From positions 16,213,642 to 16,277,641 of the forward strand of contig NC_135556.1 of NCBI RefSeq assembly GCF_964340395.1: a DNA stretch of 64,000 bases, written 5' to 3'. The translations under genes were made by a program, and so were the position numbers. Numbering within the stretch: position 1 is the first letter of the stretch; each line of letters starts with the position of its first letter. Shown one piece after another: positions 1 through 14,998 of this stretch. This stretch comes from Glandiceps talaboti (taxonomy: Eukaryota; Hemichordata; Enteropneusta; Spengelidae). A model generated the notes under the pieces. It ran no database searches and had not been told where the DNA came from. It saw only the letters and a list, made by a program, of their open reading frames with translations.

Positions 1-1435
1 ATAAATATAACCGGTTCAATAGTCTGTAATTTGTTTGTCTGAGTCACGCTCTGACTCCGGGACATAAAAATTGAATACTAGTACTTGTAATACAACCCAT
101 GGCAGTCACTAGACCAAAGATCGGTGATAGATGTGTAGTTTGTCATGGCGTCTATCACGTCACTCGCGATGGAGAAACAATATGACCAGGTACTAAAAAG
201 TCAAAATTAAAAATTGAAGAAATGAATAATGCGGATTCCGACCTTGGGAAAATACTGTAGCTACGTAAAAATGCTGTGGTGAAATTCACTCTTCCTTTTC
301 CCTGGACCAGGAATAGCATTACAATGCAACCCTACACTCGTGGCTGACATTAATATTCAACATGCAAGCAAATATTTGTAGTGAACAGTTTACAGAATAA
401 TTCAAAAGCGTTACTTCATAGGAACTCCATTCAAGTGTCTAGTATCCCCACGCTATCAGATGTGCGCTTTCTTTCAAGACCTTGACCTTGACATTCGTGG
501 TCAATTATCAAAATCGAACCATTTCTCGCACATCAAAGACGCCTTTTATTTATTGCCACTTACTTTTAAATCATGTCGCCATTCAGTATTAGAAGTAAAG
601 TATTTGAGGGGCCTGTGTATACTACGAAGTGTTTTTACATTTGAAATAACATTTTCATTATGAAATGATGGAAAGGTGTGTTGACCGTTTTCGATGTGAG
701 TGATTTTATAGAACATAGACTAAACATCATCAATGACAGAGAAGGATTTTACACTGTTTAACTGCAAGACCCAGGGTATGGGCAGGCGACATTCACCCCC
801 ACACCACCCCCACCCCGAGCGCACGCGTTCATTACAAACGCATAACATTGTTGCTTCTTCTCTAGACTAAAAGCTGTCGTCACCAAGCCGTATAAATAAA
901 AATACATAATTATGCGACAGTGAACTGTTGATCTACCTGGTAACTGTACACATCGTGTCTAACCATAACTGTAGACCCCAATCACTATATTCGAAATTGA
1001 CACATTGACGGGAAGACTTTCACCCGCTAAAATAGAAATTATAGGTTCACAACATATATTTGTAATGAGGTCAAACTCAAACGTTCGATGTTTTCGCCAT
1101 GTAGTCTGTGAATACCATTGTCAATTGTTGGTAAGAACTGCCATGCTGAAAGGGACGTTGGTGTCAAGTTGAGACACTATTTTTATATCGTAAACACATA
1201 CTTGTATAAATATCTTCACAGTGAAAGTTCACATGTGTTTGTAAACCATCGCATCTTTATTGGTAAATACATTGCCAATGAAAAATGCAATACATTACGT
1301 CATGCCATTTTGTCAACTAAATTTGATAATACATATTGAATTGCATGGCCTTCCAGACAAAGCAGTGCTGTCAATCTTTTACAACGAACCACTCCCTAGA
1401 GTAAGTTCACCCATATTACAGCTATCGAATCCTTC
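1..1435. other. No gene recognised; dispersed repeat at 35-175
   Basis: Positions 35-175 (GTCTGAGTCACGCTCTGACTC ... ATGGCGTC ... CACTCGCG) resemble 3248-3362 in direct orientation. Positions 445-515 (ATCAGATGTGCGCTTTCTTT, CAAGACCTTGACCTTGAC) resemble 12385-12455. Nothing else is recognised. Confidence 0.4.
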
Positions 1436-1499
1436 TAGTCTAGTTCTAAACTGGTACAGTGTATTACATATTAAAAAGTTCATTACCCTTTTCAAAAAA

Positions 1500-2135
<636 letters not shown>

Positions 2136-2556
2136 ACACAAACTAAAATTGCAAGTTAACAATGTTAAGCTTGCGTTTAGAACAAACACGTTGATTCTAT
2201 ACACATGTATCAACCTGAGTCTGAAAAAAAACAGTCGTTGGTCCGCTTTATGTAACCACTACTTACAACACGTTGGAGCATATTACATGCGGCCCGGGAA
2301 ACAACGACGGATCTGAAATCTCTCAGGCTATACAACCTCTTCTAGTATCTTATTTGTTTTGCGTCCTTGCCTAGGAATTAGTTTTATGAAATCCAGGGTT
2401 GACGTATTTATAGTGTATTTTCTCTATGAGTTTGACCTCTGAACGTAATGCCAATCGCTCTTCATATGATTGGTAATAAAATAGTACATAAAGTGGTGTT
2501 TCCAACATTCACCAATATTTTAATTACTTGTGGTTATATGAAATGCACATGTAGTA

Positions 2557-3009
2557 AGGGTGATCCTATTTCTTTTAATGTTTTTCATTACTTTTTCATA
2601 GCAACTATGGGTCGGTCGGTCGGTCGGTCGGTTGGCCGATTAAAAAAAGTTTGAAAAAAAATCATCTTCTTCATGTTTCTCAGTCTCTCATCTTCCTCCT
2701 CTCTATCTTCTTTTTATTGGATTCCAGGTACCAAGCCTTTTCCAGCTTCCCTACATAATTGGCATGATCTCACTCCCCCCTCTCACTTGAATAATTTCCG
2801 TCATGAAAGAAATGCTCTGTTCGTGAACAAGTGTCCTCGTCGCCATCGTGACTTTACCTGACGTTGACAGTCCAAACACTTGCTTATTCTTGCCAGAAAG
2901 GGTGGTGTTCCGCAAAATATCAAGGGCAGGCGAAACTATTTTTTTTATGTCGGAGCTGATAATTTGGGTCGGTCGGGTAATGAGAAACAGAAAAAAATAG
3001 GATCACCCT
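2557..3009. mobile_element. 453-bp element with ~34-bp terminal inverted repeats (MITE-like)
   Basis: Left end AGGGTGATCCTATTTCTTTT... and right end ...AAATAGGATCACCCT are reverse complements over about 34 bp with a few mismatches. The inverted symmetry continues into GGTCGGTCGG (2610-2632) and its counterpart near 2968. The interior shows no transposase. Flanking target duplication is uncertain (possibly TA). Confidence 0.6.
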
Positions 3010-5142
3010 AATTCAGTTCATATGAATGCATTATATACTAGCAAAGGCTCTGATGAATGAAACTGAATTCATTGTTGTACACATATGTTTCCCTCCTTGG
3101 CTGATTATGTACATGTAGAACCATGGCGGTACATTGTAAGATCTCTCCTTATAGTACGTCCATGGTATACCGTACATTAGACATCAGATTCTTTAGGACT
3201 AATTTCAGACCACAATGGAACTTCACTGTAGTCATCTAAGAATCTATGTATGCCTGAGTAACGCTCTGGCACCCATGGCATTCACTTTACGAAGGATGAT
3301 GGGTGGGTGGGTCAGTGAAGGATTTGTATTGGGTCATGGTGTCTCGTTACTCGCGGGGAGTTATACTTCCATTCTCATAGCATACTCAACATAATTTCTT
3401 TTTTTACCCTAAAAAGATATGCATTTACTGTCTTAGGGAATTCGTTCCCATAGCTAACTTACAACGATATACATTTTAACAAACGGACCTCCATTCTAAG
3501 GGACTTCTTTCCCATGTATTTAACCGACAACGATATCAATGCATTTGTAAAGACAGGGATGAGAAGTGGATCTGCTAGTTCTAAAAGGTTCTACATACAC
3601 GCATGGTAGAGAGCTTATGATACTGGATACCCAAGACTTCTGTCCCCCGTTTTATTCCACAACAACGTACATTTACCATGACAAACGGACCTACGATGTA
3701 AAGAACTTCATGCATATACAATCTAACCGACAATAATTAAATTTCAAACATGAGAAAGGGAGCTGCGTTCTATAGAGACTTCGTTCCCCTATTTTACCTG
3801 CATTTTTACCATAAACGGATCTCTGTAGCTGTGATGACTTCAAAATACAAAACGCATATACGTTCTGACTCTAATCCCTTGTGCAGTAATCCTAGCACTA
3901 TATATATATATAATCCTAGCACTATATATATATATATATAATCCTAGCACTATATATATATACATCCACAGGGCCACGCATTAGTGTTTCTTTAAGTTAA
4001 ATATCATACGAAACATGTTGCTACAAATGTATCAATCTCTATACTAGTAGGTATAACACACTTTTACTCACAGGTAGGAAATTATAGTCAAAATGTTACT
4101 ACATTTTAGCCCATAGATAAGGAAGACAACAAACTGAGAAATTGTACACGCCCCTATGCGTATACCACGATCATTTGCTCTACGTCTTGACAGACTTAAT
4201 ACCTAAGGTCACATCGTCCTATATTCAGACTCAAAATTAAAATTGCGACCTTAGGGCTTGGAAAATACTTTAGCCACTACGTAAAACATAGACTAGACAA
4301 CGTCTGTGGTATTACTGGCAGAGATTTTCAACAGTCAATTTATATACCTGTGTGCAACAAGTTGAAAATACACTTTCATTTTTATGCCATTCACTCACCT
4401 TCAAATTGAGTACGCGTTGTCCTTAATGTACGGCGATATGTTGCAATAATGGCAAGGTTGTTGCTTAAACGGGTTTATGTTAGTATGGTGACGCGAAATG
4501 TAGCCCGGATGTAGCACGTATGACACTCCTCATAGTACAATACCACACCCATATATGATATGTATTATTGGTCTTTAGAGAGAGGCTCCCCGGGCCATTC
4601 CTAGGACTGTGCGACACCATATCCATCAACACACGGAAAACATCAGAATACTATAGTATATGTTTTTCGAATATTGTCACAAAATAGCAGTTCTCGTTAT
4701 TTCAAACCAAAGTTTTAAGCTTTACGGTGCCGTGATGGCCGAAGTCATGATACGAGAGTGACTCCCCCTGTTCGTTCTATCAAGCACACTTTCACATCTC
4801 AGGTTTCCAATGTGAAAAATAGAAACAGCCTACATTCTATTCATACCAGCCAGTGTGTTTGTCTACTTGCTGGGATTTACTTTACCCGATTTATGTGCTC
4901 ATTGTTGTCCATGTGACGGTCTTTGTATGTAATGTCGTGACATTGGAAAGCTCGTTTAATAGCTAGCATTGTTGTCGTGGTTTCAATCGCAAACAGAACC
5001 TTGCAAGATATAAGAGTGACCACTGAGACATTTATAAGTTGGAGGGCCGGGTTTTGATTACATCGCTCGATTAATCAGATATGGAGTTTAACATGGGATA
5101 TCATATCATATAGGCGTTTGTATGAATTGAAAGATATCAAAT
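3010..5142. other. No gene recognised
   Basis: AT-rich unique-looking DNA. It includes the second copy of the dispersed repeat of 35-175 (at 3248-3362) and the TA satellite at 3.9 kb. The stretch 3420-3870 contains several loosely repeated blocks (TTCGTTCCC, CATTTACC, AAACGGACCT), suggesting an old tandem array of about 100-120 bp. Confidence 0.4.
3895..3963 (+). repeat. (TA)n with three ATCCTAGCAC interruptions
   Basis: Three units of AATCCTAGCACTATATATAT in tandem with growing TA runs, forming a small compound satellite of about 20-26 bp period. No gene nearby. Confidence 0.85.
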
Positions 5143-5720
5143 TTACTTCTGTTTGCCTTGATGTCGTGATACTATGGCTGTAAGTGATATCCCATACATT
5201 GCAATTTTTTTCTCTTTAAGTATTAATTTTATTTCTGAATATGAAAAGTTTGATATATAACAATACATAATTACAATTACATTTTTAAAAAACAGTACCT
5301 TATAAACTTGGGTAACATAGACGTTTAGAGACAAAACATCAAAGGATTTCAAGTAATAGTGCCGTATTTTGTGAATGAGCTCTCTTTCTAGGAGCCTGTT
5401 TCTTGCAACCATTGTTGATGAAGCTTTATTGTGAAGGTTACAAGTCCAATACTTGTGAATTGACCATTTACCAACTAAAATGATAAGATTTGCTAGATTC
5501 TCAAAGGTTTTTTTACGTGTGGTTATCCCTCCAACAAGTTTAAAGACACTTTGCAATTCAAAAGTCAATTCAAAATATTTTCAATATATCACCAGACATT
5601 TTGAGCAATTACAACAGTCCCAATACCTATGTTTGTAAGTGTCATACTTCCTACATGAATCACACAATGGTGAATTGTAAATTTTACATGTAAAGAGAAA
5701 GCCGTAATCCCATAGAAAAC
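5143..5720 (-). mobile_element. L1-clade LINE ORF2 C-terminal remnant
   Basis: Minus-strand translation reads CDSCRKYDTYKHRYWDC (the Cys/His motif near the end of L1-type ORF2) followed, after one stop, by ITTRKKTFENLANLIILVGK, WSIHKYW and RNRLLERELIHKI, the usual tail of L1/Tx1-like ORF2 proteins. The stop and lack of any upstream RT show it is a 5'-truncated, decayed copy. Confidence 0.6.
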
Positions 5721-6486
5721 AAGGCACAGCGATTTGTCCAACAATGATGCTCGCAAGCCAGAACAATTTATTCAACTGGCATAAATACACGGACAGTAGT
5801 TCGATGGTTGGCCACGAGTCAGAGACTTCGATGATGGATTGTCCATCAACCCACCCCACTGACCCCCATTTTGCTACAGTATCACAGACAGACATAGGTC
5901 ATGGACATGCTATGCTATATCATACACACATTTGTGCTTGTATTAAATTACATGTCTCAACTGAATTGGTTTCACAATATAAATGAAGGTCATTTTATTA
6001 CAAGCAGGAACTACATGTACTGCATCCTTGTCCAAATATTTCGTCTAGACTCGATTGCTTAAGCGCACCCCAGACTACTAAAATAGTTAGTGGTCTGAGA
6101 GTGCACTTACATTGTAATGTTTTCTTCAGGTGTGAATCATAAAACCATACGTTATGCATCGTGACATCTATCGGAGTACAATATTCAGGCAGATTTATGT
6201 GTACACATATTTGCTACCACAAATCTTAACAGTTGCAATAGTTTATGGCCGTGCGTAACATGTACATGTATTAGTAACTTACGATTTCTAATACTAAAGG
6301 TAAAAGTTGATGTGCACCAAGCCACGACTTGAAGGTGACAGGTATAGAGACAGACTATCACGGGTGCAACAAAAGACGAATTAAAAGACGGATGGCGTGT
6401 CTGTGTACAGTGCCCAACAAATACAATTGCTGACATCAGACCATGAACGAACGGAACCTGTTACAAACAGGGAAAGTAAACAACTG

Positions 6487-6740
6487 AATTGGATTAATAA
6501 TACTTGGCTCAACATGTTGGAAGTAAGGAGACTTATATTACATGCTATCATTTGATAAGAACAGTTTTATGACCACTTTTTACATAATAGTCACATTCAC
6601 AAACAAATTTCTAGTTCGTCTGGCATTTCCTGTACACATAAAGAGGCCATAAAACTGTTCTTATCAAACCATGATGTGGTTGTATTAAATACAAGTCTCT
6701 GTTGTTCCAACATTTTGAGCCAAGTGTTATTAATCCAATT
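6487..6740. repeat. Large inverted repeat (arms ~90 bp)
   Basis: The left arm 6487-6575 (AATTGGATTAATAATACTTG ... AACAGTTTTATGACC) matches the reverse complement of 6646-6740 with small indels. The spacer is about 70 bp. It has no coding signal and could be a foldback element. Confidence 0.7.
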
Positions 6741-8378
6741 AATGTCTTTGCTTTCCCTGGTGCTATACTGTTTACAGCATCAAGGTACGTGTGACCGAAG
6801 GTCTGGTCTCCACTATCAATCAACCTGTGTATCTTAGACATTCTGCGCACACTCTTCAATATACAAACAAACATCGCGTAAATCATTGTAAATGGCTAAA
6901 TAATGTGAATGCGCGGGTCATTGCAGTATCATTTCACTGAAGCCCCGAGATCAACCCGCATGTGGTCCTTGAAATAGGCTGCTCCCTTCACTAGGGCCGA
7001 GTCAGCTGGGCATTCGATACTATAATAGTTCACAAGTATTATTATGGTATAAAATCGGAAATTCCGAGATTCAGAATAAGGGCATAATGTAAGGCTACGT
7101 CTACATTCCATTGATGGGTATTGAGCTAAAAATTATGATAAAAGCTGTATTATGATAAAAACCTGTTTTGAATAATGAATATTCATAAGCATATTACTAT
7201 GCACTGTATGCAAATGAGGTTTGGATAAAGTGATCATATAAACTATACATTCGATAGTTAGGACTTTGCTCTGAGACTTGTACTTAATGAGTTTCAAACC
7301 GTTCGTCGGTTTCTCTTTTTTTCTTCTTTTTTTCCGTCAGGCCTAAACATAAAAAAAAATTGTGGTTCCGATTACGCTCAATTTTAGAATAGATAGATTT
7401 TTATTTCTTTATTTTTTCACATTTTTTCTTCATATCTGAGTGTCTAGTTCAGGCAGTTATGTTTTCCGTTGTTTCCCATATGGTCTCTGTGTTATTGGTT
7501 TCTTCCCATCAGATGTACAGCCATTACAGATTGAACTTAAGAATAGTTTTATATTGTTTTTATGTTGATGTCAGTTTCCGCATAAAGTTCTTGCGAGACT
7601 TAACAATTTTCGCGATTTTATTGTTTTTTCTCGAATACGTACAAGAAAGTTTAGGGTCGCCGTGAAAAACTAGGTGAAGTCAGGTAACCAGAACCAAACA
7701 ATTTTTTTTGTTAGGTCTCATCATCATCATCGTCATCATCATCTGCTCATCATGCTCACCCACCACTTTCATCCGGAGTTTGAAATATTGCAATATATTA
7801 ACGTCATCTACTGTCGCTCATTATTGTTGATATTGCCCAAAACGCTCAGAATCATCAGATAAGACAAAAAGAAAAGTAGTTACAATGATTTCACTTTTAT
7901 TGTCACCCTTCAAATCATCAAAGAACGACACTCGAGTTTCAAGTTAATATGGAAATAAGGAATTAGGAAGAATTATAATAAATCTATGAAAATCTGTGCT
8001 ACTCTTTCGTAAAGTATCAATATTTCCGATTGGATTTCTCAGAACGTATGACCATAGACCTGCACTTAGTCTCAGGACTGTCTGTGGATGTCCCTGTAAA
8101 CCTGGATACATGGAATGTACTCACATCTATACATGTACTTCTAGAACCCCACGTGATTGTTGCAATGTAATGTGAAGTTGAAAATTAGATTAATGTGAAA
8201 CTTTTTTTTAAGATTGAAAATTGTATTGCCATGGAATGGTAAATATATTTGTAAGATCTTTTAATTCATCTACCAACACTGTTTTACAGAGTATATAATA
8301 TGATCGTCATGAAAGGCTCCTTGGCAAGACGGGGAAGGAAACATCAAATGCATAAACAATCCCCTTTTTGTTCATATC
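6741..8378. other. No gene recognised
   Basis: AT-rich sequence with homopolymer T tracts around 7315-7440 and a short CATCAT stretch at 7720-7760. No exon with conserved residues is seen on either strand. Confidence 0.4.
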
Positions 8379-8800
8379 TCATATCTCAGGCCAAAATAAA
8401 CAATTTCTATAATGGTCTGAGTACATATGCTGGTCAAGTCTAATTTTAGAGACACGCACACTCTTGGCTTGAATAACATTCAGGTAAGTCATTCCAGTGA
8501 GATATAGTCCGCCGAGTGAAGAAATACTCTCTGATGTCCAATCTGACAGTGGATTTAGCAAGCTTGAATGAATGTCCTCTGATTCTGCTTGACTGAATAC
8601 GGGTGAACAGTTTAACTATAGGAACTTTATCAAACCCTTTCATAATTCGAAAGACTTGAATTAAGTCGCCTTGAACTCTCCTTTCCTCCAGTGTAGTTAA
8701 TTTGAATACCTTCGGCCTGTCATTGTCACACAAATTCTGTAGCTCTAACAGGTATCCCTAGCTAGCTCTTCTTTGAATCTTCTTCACTAGATCAATAACT
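8379..8800 (-). mobile_element. LINE (CR1/jockey-like) reverse-transcriptase C-terminal remnant
   Basis: The minus strand encodes VKKIQRRAS, a stop, then YLLELQNLCDNDRPKVFKLTTLEERRVQGDLIQVFRIMKG, RIRGHSFKL and FFTRRTISHWNDLPE, which is the C-terminal region of jockey/CR1-type RT proteins (TTLEERR.RGDLIQ.F and WN.LP motifs). The in-frame TAG and missing RT core make it a dead 5'-truncated copy. Confidence 0.75.
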
Positions 8801-9599
8801 TAAATTTGCTGTAATATTTGTTCCAGAATTTAACTGCACACTCAAGGTGTTAATACATGTATCTGGTTCACATCATATTGAGAGAGATTTCTCAAAAGTA
8901 TGCCACCACACTCTACCGTTCATTTTTCTGTCGTACACCACCCAACGATATCATTTTCATCCAGCACATACCGGAATGTACCATCCCACTATACCGTTGA
9001 TGAGACACACACCCTCCCTTCATATCATTCATTCGCTCGGCCCATGTATAAACATTTTGTTGGTGTTGTTGAATACAGTCGATTCATGACCATGTTACAG
9101 CTTGTATGTAATCATGACTACGGTGCAAGTTATGTGGAAACACGATTTCTTCGTTGTTAGATAAAAAATCTAATTTCATCTTCATAGTAAGGAACAAGGA
9201 AACAAACACCAAGTTGTGCATCAAACCTTCGAAGATTTCTATTCCCCCTTTACTGTACTGCAGAAAGAATACATGTATTGCTTAGAATGACCCTCGACAC
9301 TGACTTTATAAAGCCAGGTGAGTGACACTAGCTCAGTGTCTGCTCTTGAATTTATCACTGTACGTGTGTGTCAAGAGAAAACTGTGACGCCATACAATTA
9401 ATGAAGGCATCCAAGTTATAAAAAACACATGTTCTTCTATCAATTATCAATGGCTGATAACACCAGTCATAGACAAACAAATAATTTTGATTGAAGTCAT
9501 AGAAACGAGACACTTGCTGAAGTGCATGTTACCATCTCTGTAAAACGATAATGTATGGCGCCCTCTTTGGCGTTCGCTGTTCACACCCTCTAGTTTCCC

Positions 9600-9731
9600 A
9601 TTTTTACGGTCGAAGTCAGAACCAATTGCTTTTAAGTACCCGTTAAAAAATTCAAAAGAAGGCATACCAACATGATGCATTGCCACACTGAAAAAGACAA
9701 GAAGACGGAGCCATGTTATTGAATATAAAAT
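9600..9731 (-). CDS. Possible C-terminal hydrophobic exon of DOMON gene 1
   Basis: After a CAACAG acceptor-like site the minus strand reads ILYSITWLRLLVFFSVAM, a hydrophobic run like the C-terminal membrane segment of FRRS1L-type proteins. Its phase does not fit the exon-4 donor, so this is only a suggestion. Confidence 0.2.
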
Positions 9732-9912
9732 CTGTTGCAATGACTTTCATTTGTAGTAGTAAACATATACTAAATAATGTATGTTATGATATTGGTCCAC
9801 AATTTGAATGGAAACGGAATATTTGAGCGCCGCTTTATGAGGCTGCATGCAGAGACCAGTCATATTTTCGGACTGATGACTACTTCTAATTTGCATAGTG
9901 ACGATTTCTCAC

Positions 9913-12900
9913 CTACGAACTGCGTCAAAGGGGAGTTGGAGTTCGATCTCGATAAGTATGAGTGTTGTGCGTCATGTGCAACCTCAGCTGGGACTATGGA
10001 ATGTTCTGTCGACGACAAGAGAATACGTCTGGACGATACGATGGGCATACCTTCATGCCTCAGCATTTCACCTACGATAATAAACAAAGTAAAAGGTTAG
10101 TATAAACTCCGAGGGCGCCGTTCAATCTTCTCGCTAGCGAGTTATCGACGCGATGAATGTTAAAAGTGTTGAACGTCACTTTGTGAAAAGTTGCTGCTAA
10201 GATGTATACTTTTCCTTGGCTGAAAGCTTTGTCCATAGCTAAACATCTCGCCAATTTCCTGATAGAACATTTCGTATTTGCTATCTTGATGATTTGAGGC
10301 GCTGTCGACTGACTTGGTCTATGAAATGACATACAAATGCAGCAGTATTTTTTACATTATTTTTTCATGTTTTCTGACGATATCGTTAAAGTATCGTCAG
10401 AAAGAAATTACATGTAAAGTAGACAAATAAAACCTGGATTCGGTTGTCAGAATCTTACACGTGTATTTACTATTTTTATCATGCCGAAATTACTGTCATG
10501 TAAAGTACTTCTCAAAAATAGACAAATAGAAGCGAGGAGGGAATCAAGCCCAGTCTGTTGCAAAATGTTACCCTCCCCTGATTCCACTGTGCTAGAGGTC
10601 GCCTTCCATCACTTTCCTTTCACTAAAATATGGCCCTACCCTGAGAACCGATTTGTAAAAAGTGACCCCTCCATTTCCCCCAGGGTCCTGAATGCTCGTG
10701 TAACTTACCAGTTATACTTTTACTGGACCATGTGGTAATAATACTATACAGGTAGTTCGTGATGGTCAACTTACCAGTTGTACTATTGACTGGACCATGT
10801 GGTAACTAGTTCGTGATGGTCAACTTACCAGTTGTACTATTGACTGGACCATGTGGTAACAAAATGTACCAAGCTTGGTAGAAAGTAAACATATTGACGT
10901 CAAGCTTAGTTACTGCTTTTGTCCTTATAAAGCGGCAGGATATGTATCCATCGGCAGTGAAGCGTTCAAAACCCTCGATACCATACTACAAAACGAGAAG
11001 ATAATAATGAGCTAACGTTAGTTCAAGCAAAACATGACTATTTATGAAATGATTAAAACTAATTGACAGGAAAATTCCTATTATGTTGAGTTCAAATGTA
11101 TTGATCACTGTGGTAGCCAACAAGAGTTTATGAAATATTTGTTTGAAACATTTGAATATATGAATATTTGAATATATAGCTACTAACAAAGTATCCAATA
11201 TCGAAAAAAGAGGAACAGAAACCAGTAGGAAAGTATAAGGGAGAAACAGATGCTCACAATAATTCAAAGGGACGTACAGGTTACTGACTTACCACTGCAC
11301 TTTGTTTAAAATTGTGGTGCTGTTTGTTGTAAGACCTCTGTAGTTCTACTTCATCATTGACCTTGACACATGAATATACATCGTCGTGACCCTGCAAAAA
11401 ATGGATATACAGCGACAGCAATCGTTAAACTTATAAGGTAGAATATGACCCAGGAACCAATTTCCCTACAAATTAAAGTTCTTGAAATCCCTCCAAACTT
11501 TGCAATGTGAAAGTTTGTTCTTGGGCCTTCTGAGTTACATAAATTTAGGGGTACACTATCTTATTTTTTTTAGAGAATCGATAATCCCCCCCCCCCATAC
11601 ATTTAATACAGTATTCGGCTGCCATATTGAATTCCAACAAAATGGCGTAATTTTGATATGATTTGACCTAACAGTATATATACATCCTAAAACTTTTGAA
11701 CAGTGACCTTAGACTCTAGTCTTGTTTTTAGCTGAGAATTGGCTTGTGTTTTCTCATACAAAGTAACAGTAAACGTGAAAGCATTTTATTTCCGAGGCCT
11801 CTGTTAATAACCATAAATTCATTACACTGGGATAGTACACAAGTAGGTTGCAGTAAGATTACAAATTTAACATATTGCATTAAAATATACGATTTTGAAA
11901 GCTTCAACTCACTGCATTTCCTCTCAGACTACTTTGAAAACGACTATAAAACTATAAACGTGGTGGAATTTTATCAAATTCAATAAAATGTCAGATCGTG
12001 AAAAACCCAGTGGTCATAAAGTTTACAGCTAACACATAAACCATTGTTCCAACTTTCAAAGTCGTTCTAAGTAGCCATAGATCTAGATCTCATTATTAGC
12101 GGTGCATATATGTATTACAACTGTAGTAGTTTCATAATATATTTTGGCTGTTTAATCCTAGAAGGGGAATTGTTAAAATGGGTTCCGTCCTTGATTCATA
12201 ATTTTTCAGAAATACCATTAAATATCCAATTCCATTCAAACCTGACACAAAGGTGCTGACATATCAAATAGGACATATGCAAATTTCACCGAATGGTGGC
12301 TACATGTATTGTTAAAAAATAATTTTCTACTGTATAACTACAAAACTGTAAACATAGATTAAATTCAAGTGTCTACCCTTATATTATCAGGTACAGCTTT
12401 CTTTTAAGATCTTGACGTGTGACCTTGACCTCGACCTTCAGGGTCAATTCTCAAAATCAAGTTCATTCTTATACATTCCAACAACTCTGGAAACATAAGG
12501 CATGTAGACTTCATTCAAGTGTCTACTTCCAAAGTATAAGATGTTACCTTTCTATCAGTATCTTTATATTTGACCCTAACACAATACATCAATTAATTCA
12601 ACACATCATTGCCATCTTTCAGTCATACATAAGTAAATTACTTGAAGGCTGTGTCTTATACGAAGACTTGTTTTTATTTCCATTTTCATCTACCCGTTCA
12701 CTCTGGTAACTTTTATGTATGCATATTGTGTAATAATACTTGCTTTGTTCTTGACCGCCATCTAATTGATATTCAAAATATACATGTTCTAATAATTACT
12801 TTTTCTATTTTGAATTCCATAATCCATAATATTAAATACTAATCCAAATAAATGTATGGATTTTGAAATGGTGATTGTGTGTATATGTGGGTTGGTGTAT

Positions 12901-14927
12901 ATACTATCGTTCACCTAAGTGATGAGCAAGTGATTACGCCAAAAGCAATTCATGACTTTAGGTATTCACATCGATACCTTAGATCGATCAAATTAATCCG
13001 ACTATCTAAACTATGCAAAACTTTATTTTTACTGACATCAAGAAGTGGAAGACATCTTAAAATCCAGTTAAATGATAGTAAAACAGCATTCTCGCAAACC
13101 AGAGCTGTTATTTTTTTCCGCGACAATGCGAAATAACGCGTCTTGGACGGTGCCGTAAAAGAGGCTGTGGTTTACGACGATGGTAAAACAGTAGCAATGT
13201 CAATATCTTTATACAGACTATCTACCAAAAATCGTCCTCCACCACCCCCATCCCCACCCCCCTTTCTTTGTACATCTTGAAAATTCCGATATGATTTTCG
13301 TCTTGGTGTCAAAACCGTAGATTCATACTTGATTGTAACTTGAACAGTCACAGCACGTAATGAGTTTTCCAAGTTGCCCAATTTAACTCAGATAGATAAG
13401 TTCTATTTTTCATTTCCTTTCTCCAAATGACACTCAATTTCTTGTCTGTGTGTTCGCTACATGTCTCGCGTAGATTATTGCAACTGTCTGCTCTATGGTT
13501 GCCCTAAGCATCTTATAGATTTCAAGGAGTTTAGAAAGCATTGGAACGTCTTGTCAGTGTCATAAAAAGTGTCATCATGTCAAACATCTCTTGTAACAAC
13601 TTTTGTCATTGGCTACTAATTAGTTCTCATATTTATTACAATGTTTCATCCATCTCAGGTAATCTGCTTCAATTCTGTGGTAGGTTGTGGACGACAAGGC
13701 CCAGACCTTCATCATCGATATACTCCACAAAGCCAACTTCGCCCCCCCCCCCCTCTGCTTCTCGTCTTGTTTGTCTTACAAGAGTACCCACAGACCATTG
13801 ATGAGAGATCCTTCTCTCACACTGGAACAACCTTCATTTTCACCTTAAGTCTCTGATGGTAAGGTTTGACCTTTGACCTTTCACACCCTTCTGTCACGCT
13901 ATCAAGACATATCTCTCTCAAGACATTGGCCACAACTTTCTCCGTTTTCCCTGTATCTACTGTCCGTGTATTCGATTTTTTCCAATACTCCAAAATAATC
14001 ACCCACAGCTGCACCTAGAGCTTTGCCCGCAGAGATTACGTGCATTAGAAATCTTCTTCATCATTTATAATTATTTTGACTATATTCACATCCATTCATT
14101 TGAATTCATTTAATAATTTTATTTGTGCATATATATTCGCGATATAATATATATATATGAGTATTTATCAAACTCCGCGAATAAAGAGTCAGTACATGTA
14201 AATGTATGTACGTCATAAAAACCGTGAAAGTGAACAGTCTATTGAATGCCTGTCCTAGAATATACTACCACACACTTCTCTTCTATAAACCATTGAACAT
14301 TCTATACTGAATGTATTACTAGACTATAAGTACATATTGACAATTCATTAGTATTAAAACATTGCAATTAATGTATATCTGAGATGTCTGGTTTATACCC
14401 ACGCATCACGGTACTAGCATCATAACGATCGGTATGAGTGTAAGGCCACCATTGCTAATCACGTACACGATTTCAATTTCCGATAAACTCTATCGCTATA
14501 CAGTACTCACAGTTTCTGAGCCTGATTAAGCTGGAAGACATGCATGTACATTAAAATGCTACAGTTATTAACTAGAATACATCCATTTCTTCTTGGTGTT
14601 ACGAGGTTGTTGTGAAAGGATCTAGGATTTTACTGTTTTTATTTTAGCAACATTTCCTCTTATAACAGGTTTAATTACCGTGATTCATCTTTCTGAAATA
14701 TACGATCGTTTACTCGTGTATATGTAGTCATGGTAATGTATACGATAAAAGTGAAATGTTAAAATATTAAACAGGCTCCTGTTTACATCCACATTTAATG
14801 TTTCGATATTCTTGAATATATGAATGTAAAAGAACTCTTAGGCTAAAAGCTTTGTATTTTATGCATGTGTAAATTATAAGGCATACATAAGACATACATA
14901 TATACATACATACATACATACATACAT

Positions 14928-14998
<71 letters not shown>

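Noticed and set aside
5143-5568. Independent 141-codon gene on the minus strand
   Set aside because: Its sequence and the frame just upstream match the end of an L1-type ORF2, with an intervening stop; a dead retrotransposon explains it.
8446-8733. Independent 95-codon gene on the minus strand
   Set aside because: It is the C-terminal region of a CR1/jockey-like reverse transcriptase, with an in-frame stop upstream.
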